64,000 nucleotides of DNA from Lysobacter_I brunescens (lineage in GTDB: Bacteria; Pseudomonadota; Gammaproteobacteria; Xanthomonadales; Xanthomonadaceae), in assembly GCF_042677005.1 (NCBI RefSeq), contig NZ_JBHTIF010000001.1:434001-498000 (forward strand), written 5' to 3'. Position 1 is the stretch's first letter; every line of letters starts with the position of its first letter. The position numbers and the translations under genes are program-made. Below the pieces are notes generated by a model. The model searched no databases. It saw only the letters and a program-made list of their open reading frames with translations, and was not told the origin of the DNA. Shown here piece after piece: positions 1-7,376 of this stretch.

Positions 1-1
1 C

Positions 2-451
2 CTGGTCGTGACCTGCCTGCTCGCCACGGCCTGCATCGATGCGGCCGCCTGCAGCCCCATGCCGCCGCCGTCCCAATTGCACGGCGAGCGCGATGCGGAC
101 TATCGCAGCCGCGCATGGCAGGAACGGCTGGCGATGCCCACCTACACGAACATCTTCACGGCGCGGGTGGTCGCGACGATTCACGACGAATCCAGCACGC
201 GATCGCAGCCGCCGTATCACGTGGTCGTGCATGTCGCCGATGTGCGCGTGCATCGCGGCAAGGCGCCACCGGACGGCGTGCTCGTCGTCGACAGCTGCGG
301 CGGCGTTCCGCAGGACAACGGTCGCCTCCTGGTCGCGACCCACGACGACTACACCATCAACGGCGCGAATGTCTGGGCCGATGAACGCGAGTTCCAGGCG
401 CTCGAACGAGCCCTGCATCGGCAGCCGCCGCATCGCGTGAATGCGCCATAG
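2..451 (+). CDS. hypothetical secreted protein, 5' end outside window
   Basis: The open frame runs from the left edge of the window to a TAG at 449-451, so the true start may lie upstream. A GTG at position 8 is the first possible start inside the window. The visible N-terminus is hydrophobic and ends in a Cys/Ala-rich stretch (residues 1-15 after the GTG), which looks like the tail of a signal peptide. The remainder is a compact domain of about 120 residues with a basic-acidic mix and two Cys. I do not recognise a family. Export is inferred only from the hydrophobic start. Confidence 0.55.
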   Translation: MVVTCLLATACIDAAACSPMPPPSQLHGERDADYRSRAWQERLAMPTYTNIFTARVVATIHDESSTRSQPPYHVVVHVADVRVHRGKAPPDGVLVVDSCGGVPQDNGRLLVATHDDYTINGANVWADEREFQALERALHRQPPHRVNAP

Positions 452-500
452 GGGGCGATTCATCGCACCGCTTTTATTCGCGAGGCGTCTTGAAGCGATG

Positions 501-969
501 CGATGAATCCTGAGCTATCCCCGGTTTTTTGCAGAAACCCTCGGGATCCTTCGTTCGCCAAACAATCCGTCAGCTACCGCCGGTTTTGATCTTGATCTAC
601 CGGGGCCCCTGGTTGCGACGGGTTTCGCGGATCAGGCCCGCAGGGCGCGCGGCAGGACGCCGCGCGTTTTTCGACAAGACACGGACGTCTTGTCGAAAAA
701 CCCCGCGAAGCCCGTGGACCCGGCGCGCAGCGCCGGGCGCAACCGACGGGGTGTGCTTTCTTTGGGCCACTCTTTCTTTGCACAAGCAAAGAAAGGTGGC
801 TCGCTCGCGACAGCGAGCGAAACACTGGGTCGGCGGAAAATCCTTCCGACTGCTTTGAAGAAGCAACAAGCAGGTCCCTCGCCTTCGGCTCGGGATGACA
901 GGCAAGGATTCGCTGACCTAAGTCGATGATCCATCGAGAGAAAAACTGGGGATAGCTCAGGATGAATCG
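501..969. repeat. inverted-repeat-bounded composite repeat element
   Basis: An imperfect inverted repeat of about 29 bases (501-529 and 941-969, core CTGAGCTATCCCC) bounds about 470 bp. Inside lie a 15-bp perfect hairpin (666-680 with 687-701, loop ACGGAC), a second hairpin around CTTTCTTTG at 772-780 with CAAAGAAAG at 787-795, a third at about 800-825 (GCTCGCTCGC with GCGAGCGA), and a segment (870-899) that recurs at 16112-16141. Short open frames across the element are probably not genes. It occupies the whole gap between the first gene and the HAD gene and ends within about 5 bp of the HAD stop codon. Transcription-termination or mobile-repeat roles are both possible. Confidence 0.7.
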
Positions 970-973
970 CAAC

Positions 974-1630
974 CTATCGAATCAACGCATACGCCTCGGC
1001 AAGATCCGCCACGATCCGATGCCCCAGCGCGCGTGTCGCGTCATCGGGTTCGATCAGATCCGGCACCTGGATCGGGGTCATGCCTGCCGCCAATGCCGCG
1101 CGCACGCCGAACGCGGAGTCCTCGAAGACCACGCAGCGGGCGGGATCGACGCCGAGTGCAGCGGCGGCCTTGAGATAACCCTCGGGCGCGGGCTTGGGTT
1201 CGGTGACGTCGCTGCCGGTGACCACGATCTCGAAGAACGAGGCGATGCCGCTGGTGGCGAGCTTGCGATCCGCGCGCAGGCGCTGCGTGGACGTGACCAC
1301 GGCGCGCGGCACCGCACGCGCCTGCAGGTCAGCAAGCACGTCGCGCACGTACGCATGCAGCGGGATGCCGTCCTCGATGCGCTGGTGGTAACGCACGTAG
1401 CAGGCTTCGCGCAGCGCGCGCACCTGGTCCTCGTGCATCGTGCGCAGCATCAGCGGCACGTAATCCTTCTCGTGCATGCCGATCATGCGGAACCACAGGT
1501 CGTCGTCGACCTCGACCTGCAGGTCAATGGCGGCCTCGCGCCAGCAGTCGATGATCGCGCGCTCGCTGTCGAGCATGAGGCCATCCATGTCGAACAGCAC
1601 CGCTTCGGGAACGAAATCGACCGGGCTCAT
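974..1630 (-). CDS. HAD-superfamily phosphatase (beta-phosphoglucomutase/Gph-like)
   Basis: A 218-residue HAD subfamily IA hydrolase. Motif I is FDMDG with nucleophile Asp14 and acid/base Asp16. Motif II is VVTST near residue 110, motif III Lys lies in TEPKPAPEGY, and motif IV is FEDS near residue 168. The alpha-helical cap sits between motifs I and II. The substrate is probably a small phosphorylated metabolite; sequence alone does not say which. I chose ATG 1630 because it overlaps the rsuA stop in an ATGA junction, the sign of translational coupling; an upstream in-frame start at 1684 would overlap rsuA by a further 54 bases. It is the last gene of the rsmC-rsuA-HAD operon. Confidence 0.85.
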   Translation of the reverse strand: MSPVDFVPEAVLFDMDGLMLDSERAIIDCWREAAIDLQVEVDDDLWFRMIGMHEKDYVPLMLRTMHEDQVRALREACYVRYHQRIEDGIPLHAYVRDVLADLQARAVPRAVVTSTQRLRADRKLATSGIASFFEIVVTGSDVTEPKPAPEGYLKAAAALGVDPARCVVFEDSAFGVRAALAAGMTPIQVPDLIEPDDATRALGHRIVADLAEAYALIR

Positions 1631-2355
1631 GCCGTCGCTCCGGCAAAGAGCGCGGCGCGGCCCGCGTCGTCGAGGATGCGCCACTGCCCGTCCGGCAGGT
1701 CGCCCAGGGTCAGTCCGCCTACCTGCGATCGATGCAGCGCTTCCACGTGGTTGCCGACCGCCGCGAACATCCGCCGCACCTGGTGGTAGCGGCCTTCGTG
1801 CAGGGTGAGCCGCACGCGCTGCGCGTCGAGCACGTCGAGTTCGGCGGGCAACAGCGGCGTCTGCTCCGATTCCAGCATCAGCGTGCCGCTGGCGAAGATC
1901 GCGGCCTCGTCGCCGTTCAACGGCCGCGCGAGGGTCGCCTCGTAGACCTTCGGCACCTTCGCCTTCGGCGAGATGATCCGGTGCAGCAGCACGCCATCGT
2001 CGGTCAGCAGCAGCAGGCCGCTGGTCTCGCGATCGAGCCGGCCCACGGTCGACAGCACCGGATCGCGCAGCTTGAAGCGCGACGGCAGCAGGTCGTAGAC
2101 CAGCCGGCCCTGGTCCTTGCTCGAACAGGTCACGCCGACCGGCTTGTGCAGCATCAGCAGCAGGCCGGGCGCGGGATCGAGCGGTTCGCCGTCGACGCGG
2201 ATCGACTCGTGCGCCGCATGCACGTCCAGCTCGTCGTCGGCGTACAGCACTTCGCCATCGGCATCGGTGATGCGGCCTTCGCGGAACAGCGCCATCACCT
2301 GCTTGCGGCTGCCGTAGCCGAGGTTGGCGATGCGCTTGAGGATTTTCACGGCCAT
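1627..2355 (-). CDS. rsuA: 16S rRNA pseudouridine(516) synthase RsuA
   Basis: A 242-residue protein of the RsuA/RluB pseudouridine synthase family, which isomerises U516 of 16S rRNA. An N-terminal S4-like RNA-binding segment (about residues 1-60) precedes the catalytic domain. The catalytic motif GRLDRETSG carries Asp108. The family C-terminal motif EGRYHQVRRMFAAVGNHVE is intact. The start at ATG 2355 lies 7 bases after the rsmC stop (2363-2365), so the two are co-transcribed. An earlier in-frame start at 2421 would read 22 residues through the rsmC 3' end and is not needed. Length is close to the E. coli enzyme. Confidence 0.92.
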   Translation of the reverse strand: MAVKILKRIANLGYGSRKQVMALFREGRITDADGEVLYADDELDVHAAHESIRVDGEPLDPAPGLLLMLHKPVGVTCSSKDQGRLVYDLLPSRFKLRDPVLSTVGRLDRETSGLLLLTDDGVLLHRIISPKAKVPKVYEATLARPLNGDEAAIFASGTLMLESEQTPLLPAELDVLDAQRVRLTLHEGRYHQVRRMFAAVGNHVEALHRSQVGGLTLGDLPDGQWRILDDAGRAALFAGATA

Positions 2356-2362
2356 GCGGTAC

Positions 2363-3415
2363 TCATTGTTTGATGGCTTCGATGATCTTGAAGCCGTCGG
2401 CCTGCGCCACGGTGCGTACACTGGCGAACCGCGCGTCGAGGACCTGTTCGTAGGGAAGATGGCGGTTGGCGACCAGCCAGAGTCGTCCGCGCCGATTCAG
2501 TGCATCGGCCGCAGCGGCGATGAACGCGCGACCGATGTCGGGGCGATCGGCGCGGCCCTGCGCGTGGAACGGCGGATTGCTGACGATCACGTCGTAGCGC
2601 TGCGGCAGGCCAGTCGTCACGTCGTGCCAATGGAAGTCGACCGGCACCTGCGCCTCTGCGAGATTGGTCCTTGCCAGATCGAGCGCACGCGCCTCGGCTT
2701 CGTACAGATCGAGCGAAACGATGCCCGGGCAGTGCCGCAGCAACGCGCGAGAGAGATAGCCCCAGCCCGCGCCAAGGTCTGCGGCGCGACCGGCCAGATC
2801 GTCGGGCAAGTGCGCGACCAGCAGTGCGGACGCGGCGTCGATGCGATCCCAGGCGAACACGCCGGGCCGGGAAACGAAGGCGTCATCGGTGTCGGGCATC
2901 AGCATGCGCGGCGCATCCAGCGCGGACCAGCGCGACAGCAGGTCGGCGTCGATGCGCGCGGGATCGGGCGTCGACCAGAACACACGGCAGTGCTGCTTCG
3001 ACAGGTTGCCGGAGAGGCCGCACAGCGCCTTGAGATCGGATTCGCCTGACTTCGCGCCTTCATCGTTGGCCATGCAGGCGACGATGGTGCCGCCCGGTGC
3101 GCACTGCGCGACCGCGCGTGCGAACAGGGCTCGGGCCTCGTCGCGCTGGCGCGGCGGCAGCGCCAGCACCAACGGGTAGTGCGTGTTCCGGTCGACGCTC
3201 GCATCGCGGACCGTCCAGCCGTCGCGTTCCAGGGCATCGGCGGCGGGCCGGAAGCTCTGCTCGCAGATCAGCCTCGGCCGGGTCGCTGTGCGCAGGGCCA
3301 CGCCAGCGCGTGCCCTGAGAAACAGGGCGCCACCGGCCTGCGGCCACGCCAGCACGTCGGTGTCGAACGGCAGGCAGAGGATGTCGAGGGCGGGATCGCC
3401 GTGGTCAGCGGCCAT
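2363..3415 (-). CDS. rsmC: 16S rRNA (guanine-N2)-methyltransferase RsmC-like
   Basis: A 350-residue class I SAM-dependent methyltransferase with two Rossmann-like halves, as in RsmC/RlmG. The N-terminal half (about 1-170) is degenerate. The C-terminal half carries SAM motif I DLGAGWGYLS (213-222) and the base-flipping NPPFH motif (280-284). The family modifies a guanine N2 in 16S rRNA (G1207 in E. coli). The start at ATG 3415 gives a normal length; the frame stays open far upstream but runs antisense through the sigma-factor gene. First gene of the minus-strand operon with rsuA and the HAD phosphatase, divergent from the sigma factor. Confidence 0.85.
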   Translation of the reverse strand: MAADHGDPALDILCLPFDTDVLAWPQAGGALFLRARAGVALRTATRPRLICEQSFRPAADALERDGWTVRDASVDRNTHYPLVLALPPRQRDEARALFARAVAQCAPGGTIVACMANDEGAKSGESDLKALCGLSGNLSKQHCRVFWSTPDPARIDADLLSRWSALDAPRMLMPDTDDAFVSRPGVFAWDRIDAASALLVAHLPDDLAGRAADLGAGWGYLSRALLRHCPGIVSLDLYEAEARALDLARTNLAEAQVPVDFHWHDVTTGLPQRYDVIVSNPPFHAQGRADRPDIGRAFIAAAADALNRRGRLWLVANRHLPYEQVLDARFASVRTVAQADGFKIIEAIKQ

Positions 3416-3547
3416 GGCGGCGGGACTTCTGCGGAGCGGGCATCCGCGCATTGTAATGCCGGCTGTGAGGTTTCCCGCCCCGCCGCGAATCATGTGAGCA
3501 TCCCCGCCACGACAGACCCGCTCGCCGTGATCGCCACCGCCCACGCC

Positions 3548-4081
3548 ATGGATGCCGCCCGCCAGCGCTTCGCCGACCTGCTCGACGCCCATCGCGGCAT
3601 CGTGTTCAAGGTCGCGAGTACCTATTGCCGGCACCCCGACGACCGGCAGGACCTCGTCCAGGAGATCGCCGCGCAGCTGTGGCGTGCCTGGCCCGGCTAT
3701 GACAGCGAACGCAGCTTCTCGACCTGGATGTACCGGATCGCGCTGAACGTGGCGATCTCGCACGTGCGCAGCGCCGGACAGCGCGCATCTCACGTGCCGC
3801 TGGACGAGCCCCACGATCCGCACCCGAGCCTGTCGGTGGACGACCACAGCACGGCGCACGAACAAGACGAACGCATCGCCGCGCTGTATGCGGTGATCGA
3901 CAGCCAGCCGCCGCTGGATCGCGCGCTGCTGATGCTGTGGCTGGACGAACGCAGCCAACGCGAGATCGCCGAGGTGCTGGGCCTCAGCGAAAGCAACGTC
4001 TCGACCAAGCTCAACCGGCTCAAGCAACGCATCCGTGAACAGCTGTCCGACAACACGTCGACGGCTTCCGATCTTTCCTGA
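3548..4081 (+). CDS. ECF-type RNA polymerase sigma factor
   Basis: A 177-residue sigma-70 family protein with region 2 (core-binding QDLVQEIAAQLWRAW and -10 recognition STWMYRIALNVA, about residues 35-75) and a region 4 helix-turn-helix (SQREIAEVLGLSESNVSTK, about 138-158). Linker regions 1 and 3 are absent, as in ECF factors. ATG 3548 gives the typical short N-terminus; in-frame GTG codons at 3494 and 3527 are alternatives and none has a clear Shine-Dalgarno. A membrane protein starts 26 bp downstream (4107), which suggests a sigma/membrane-regulator pair. Its regulon is unknown. Confidence 0.85.
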   Translation: MDAARQRFADLLDAHRGIVFKVASTYCRHPDDRQDLVQEIAAQLWRAWPGYDSERSFSTWMYRIALNVAISHVRSAGQRASHVPLDEPHDPHPSLSVDDHSTAHEQDERIAALYAVIDSQPPLDRALLMLWLDERSQREIAEVLGLSESNVSTKLNRLKQRIREQLSDNTSTASDLS

Positions 4082-4106
4082 CCTCCCCCACGAGGCGACA
4101 CACGAC

Positions 4107-4790
4107 ATGATGGACACGACCATGGAACTCGACGATCTCAAGCAGGCCTGGCAGTCGCTGGACCGCCAGCTCCAGCGGCAGAACACGCTGCAATTGCAGC
4201 AGTATCGCGAATCGAAACTGCGCGGCATCGGCAAGACGCTACGCCCGCTGTTCTGGGGCCAGCTGGTGCAGATGGCGTTCGGCCTCGGCTTCGTGGTGCT
4301 TGGTGTGTGGATGTGGCGTATCGGGCATGGCGTCACGATGCCGCTGTTCGTCGCCGGCATCATCAGCCACGTCTACGGTATCGCCGCGATCATCGCCTCG
4401 GGCGTGATGCTCGGCCACATCGCGAAGATCGACGCCAGCCTGCCTGTGGTCGAGGTGCAGCATCGCCTGCTGCGCATGCGCAGGGCCTATCTCATCAGCG
4501 GCATGGTGGTCGGCCTGCCATGGTGGGTGCTGTGGGTGGTGCCGCTGTTCGCCATCGCCGCACTGCAGGCGATGAAGGCCGGTGGCAGCGCAACCGACAT
4601 CCCGATGTGGCTGTGGCTGTGCCTTGCCGGCGGCACGATCGGTCTGTTCGGCACGCTGGTCTTCCACCACTGGCTGCATCGCCCGGGACGCGAAGCCCTC
4701 GCGAAGCGCATGGACGACGGCGCCGCCGGCGGCAGCCTGCGCCGCGCGCAGGCGCAGCTCGACGAGTTGAAGCGGTTCATGGCGGAGTGA
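4107..4790 (+). CDS. four-helix membrane protein, possible anti-sigma partner
   Basis: A 227-residue protein with a charged, Gln-rich N-terminal segment (LDDLKQAWQSLDRQLQRQ, about residues 7-25), then four predicted membrane helices (about 48-68, 75-100, 125-150, 160-185) and a charged C-terminal tail with a short amphipathic helix. The cytosolic N-terminus looks like the short helical anti-sigma segments of ECF partners, but no zinc-binding anti-sigma motif is present. Translation starts at ATG 4107, 26 bp after the sigma-factor stop. The anti-sigma role is inferred from this position alone. Confidence 0.65.
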   Translation: MMDTTMELDDLKQAWQSLDRQLQRQNTLQLQQYRESKLRGIGKTLRPLFWGQLVQMAFGLGFVVLGVWMWRIGHGVTMPLFVAGIISHVYGIAAIIASGVMLGHIAKIDASLPVVEVQHRLLRMRRAYLISGMVVGLPWWVLWVVPLFAIAALQAMKAGGSATDIPMWLWLCLAGGTIGLFGTLVFHHWLHRPGREALAKRMDDGAAGGSLRRAQAQLDELKRFMAE

Positions 4791-5066
4791 GGCGTGCACT
4801 GCGCCGCTTGTCAGAGGCTTGAGTGGGCGAGCTTGCGCACATCGTTGCCTGTCGATAAATTCGCGTCGTGAGGATCAGCGCCTGCCCCGACAGCGGAGGC
4901 AGACCCATTGAAGGGTGGCGATAACCGCTGCACCGTGACCCATGATCCTCAGCCTCATCCCGTTATCGGGTGATGGCGCCTCGTAGGAGATTCCTCGGGC
5001 CTCCGATGCCTGCGTCTATCGTGGGTCGTTCGGACTGCCCGGGTCTCGCCTGCGAGGGAGTCCAAC

Positions 5067-5435
5067 ATGTCCATCCGCAATATCCGCGCCCGCGCCTTCG
5101 ACGCACAGCAAGGCCTGTGCTTCTACTGCAATCTCCCCATGGCCGCATCGCCTGAAGAACTCCAGTCGTTCGCCAGAGCGCATGGACTGAAGGCGCGAGA
5201 AGCTCGCGCCCTGCTCGCAACCGCTGAACATCTTCATGCCAGAAGGGATGGCGGTGGAGATTCACCCGAAAACATCGTCGCCGCACACCATGTCTGCAAC
5301 AGGCGCAGGCATCAGGCACCAAGACCGAAGTCCCCTGAAGAGTATCGGTCCAGGGTGCAAAGGCGTTGCAGGAACGGAAAGTGGCACAGCACAAGGGTGT
5401 TGCGGCTGATGCCACTCCATCAATGCCCCAGTTGA
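5067..5435 (+). CDS. HNH endonuclease-family protein
   Basis: A 122-residue small protein with an HNH (beta-beta-alpha-metal) fold. A first zinc pair is Cys18/Cys21 (LCFYCN), followed by a Glu54-His55 catalytic pair (AEHLHARRDGG), Asn69, and a second zinc element His75/Cys77 followed by Asn78 (AHHVCNRRR). A helical insertion (residues 26-50) separates the first Cys pair from the HNH core. It stands alone between regions of unrelated genes, so a restriction or homing role cannot be assigned. ATG 5067 is preceded by GAGGGAG. Its last 16 bases overlap the end of the convergent beta-helix gene. Confidence 0.75.
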   Translation: MSIRNIRARAFDAQQGLCFYCNLPMAASPEELQSFARAHGLKAREARALLATAEHLHARRDGGGDSPENIVAAHHVCNRRRHQAPRPKSPEEYRSRVQRRCRNGKWHSTRVLRLMPLHQCPS

Positions 5436-7222
5436 AGTCGCTGCCTCGTCACGCGCGGCAACGGCTTCCCACCCTGCGCACCTCCGACCGGCCGTTGCAG
5501 CGGCGGCAGTGGACGACTGACGAATCGCGGCCTGCGCGGACCATATTCCGGCAGGTCGCTGCCGGCTTCATGGGCGCCGATGTCCGGCGCCACGTCGAGG
5601 AAACCGTCGTTGATGTTCGGAATGACCTGGCCGGCATCGAGCACGCTGCCGCGCGCAGGACGCAGGTCCTGCGGTGCGTAGCGGGTCAGCGGCGAGGACG
5701 GTGCGGCGATGGCCTTGGCGAACACCGCACGCGAGGCCTGCACAGCGTGCACCTCGGTGGTCAGACCGCGCAGCGAGGCCAGCGAGCTGAAGCTGGTCGT
5801 GGCGAAGCGGCCCTCGAAGCGACCGGTCTCGGAGCCGAAGGCGTCGAAGTCGAGGCTCGATCCGTCGACCACGAGGTCGGCGATGGCCAGCACCGCGCCG
5901 GTGCCGTTGTCGAAGCCGTTGTACGTGCCGGGGAAACCGCCGAGGAACAGATTGTTGCGGGTGAGCAGGCGCGACACGCCGACGCCGGGATACAGGCCGA
6001 AGGCATCGCCGGCCTTGACGATGGTGTTGTGCAGCAGCACGTCGCCGCTGCTGCCGCGATACAGCTTGAACGCCACGTGCGGCACGTTGTACGCGACGTT
6101 GCGGACGAAGTAGGTCGGGCCGCCGAGGCCGGGCTGCGAGGAGAAGGCAATGAAGGCGTTGGTGACGCGATTGCGCAGGATCCGGCAATTGTGGAAGCAG
6201 AAATCGGCTTCGATGGCATCGTCGGCGGCCTCGCCCAGTTCGTTGCCGATGATGTCGATGCTGTACTGCTCGCGCGCTTCGCCGTCTTCGAGCAGCGAGA
6301 TGTTGTCGCGGAAGCCGCTGACGCGGTTGTGCGCGATCACGTGCCCGGGCCCCGTCACCAGGATGCCTTCGCCGCGATTGATGCCGCTCGCACCGAACGC
6401 GTCTTCCCGCCATGGCGTGGTGCCGTTGACCACGTTGTCGGCGATGTAGGCGTTCTCCGCGCGCAGGTAGCTGACGATGCCGTCGCCGCTGAACTGCGTG
6501 GCGCTGGCGCTCACCGTGCACCGGGTGATGCTGATGTGGTTCGAAGCGTTGAAGCGGATGCGGCCGTTGACCGTGAGCGATTCAAGATGCACATGGCTCC
6601 GGTTGAACATGCCCAGTTCGCCTTCGATCACCGCGCCGGGCTGGCCGCGGATCACGATCGGCCGCGCGGCGGTGCCGTCGCGACCGAACACGAAACCCGG
6701 ATACGTCCCCGGGCCGAGCAGCAGGATGTCGCCGGGTTGCGCATTCGCGATGTTCACCGTCAGGTCGCCGGGCGTGACCGGCTTGATCACCGCATCGGTC
6801 GCCGGCCGGGGCACGCTGCGCGTGGTCGCGGTGATGACACGGGTCTCCTGCCCGCCGTCGGGGTCGGACAGCGACAGTTCGATCTCGTAGGTCGTGCCCG
6901 GGCGCAGGTCGAACAGGCTGCCGGAGTGCCGGTTGGCCCATTGGAATCCCTGGTTCAGTCCCGCCGGGATGCGCCGCAAGGGCATCGCCGCGCGCCACAG
7001 CGTCTCGCCCTGCGCGCGGTAGCGCACGTTGACCACGCCGTTGCGGTTGCTGTCGCCGCCGATCGCCCATTCGAGGGTCAGCGACTGCAGGGTCGGATAC
7101 GGCGCCGTGGTGGCGCCGGGCGTGGTGGCGTTCTGGGTCTGCGCATGGACGGGCGACACGAGGCCCGCGATCGACAGCAACACCGCCAGCCAGGCGGCAC
7201 AGGATGGACGAGCCCGCGACAT
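5420..7222 (-). CDS. secreted right-handed parallel beta-helix protein
   Basis: A 600-residue exported protein. A signal peptide covers residues 1-27 (cleavage after VHA). An N-terminal Ig/fibronectin-like segment (about 45-150) ends in a Pro/Thr linker, and the rest is a parallel beta-helix with pectate-lyase-like turns (repeated N-I/V-x-N pattern, for example DNVVNG and HNTIV). Such folds bind or cleave acidic polysaccharides, as in pectate lyases and chondroitinase B, but I could not place catalytic residues. ATG 7222 has a strong AAGGGAG/GGAG Shine-Dalgarno. Monocistronic, with no partner genes that name a substrate. Confidence 0.75.
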   Translation of the reverse strand: MSRARPSCAAWLAVLLSIAGLVSPVHAQTQNATTPGATTAPYPTLQSLTLEWAIGGDSNRNGVVNVRYRAQGETLWRAAMPLRRIPAGLNQGFQWANRHSGSLFDLRPGTTYEIELSLSDPDGGQETRVITATTRSVPRPATDAVIKPVTPGDLTVNIANAQPGDILLLGPGTYPGFVFGRDGTAARPIVIRGQPGAVIEGELGMFNRSHVHLESLTVNGRIRFNASNHISITRCTVSASATQFSGDGIVSYLRAENAYIADNVVNGTTPWREDAFGASGINRGEGILVTGPGHVIAHNRVSGFRDNISLLEDGEAREQYSIDIIGNELGEAADDAIEADFCFHNCRILRNRVTNAFIAFSSQPGLGGPTYFVRNVAYNVPHVAFKLYRGSSGDVLLHNTIVKAGDAFGLYPGVGVSRLLTRNNLFLGGFPGTYNGFDNGTGAVLAIADLVVDGSSLDFDAFGSETGRFEGRFATTSFSSLASLRGLTTEVHAVQASRAVFAKAIAAPSSPLTRYAPQDLRPARGSVLDAGQVIPNINDGFLDVAPDIGAHEAGSDLPEYGPRRPRFVSRPLPPLQRPVGGAQGGKPLPRVTRQRLQLGH

Positions 7223-7376
7223 CTCCGATCTCCCTTCACGACATGGCGGATCCCCCGCGTGGCAACTTAGCAGCCCCGGCCTCGCCTCGACAGTGAATCG
7301 CGACACGAAGCGGGGCCCGGACGCCGCGAACGGCGCCCGGATTCAGTGCGGGGTCATCGCGACATCACGCCGTCGC

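Noticed and set aside
529..972. Several short open frames in the first repeat element
   Set aside because: They read through hairpins on both strands and match the kind of spurious frames this repeat produces; no ribosome-binding sites.
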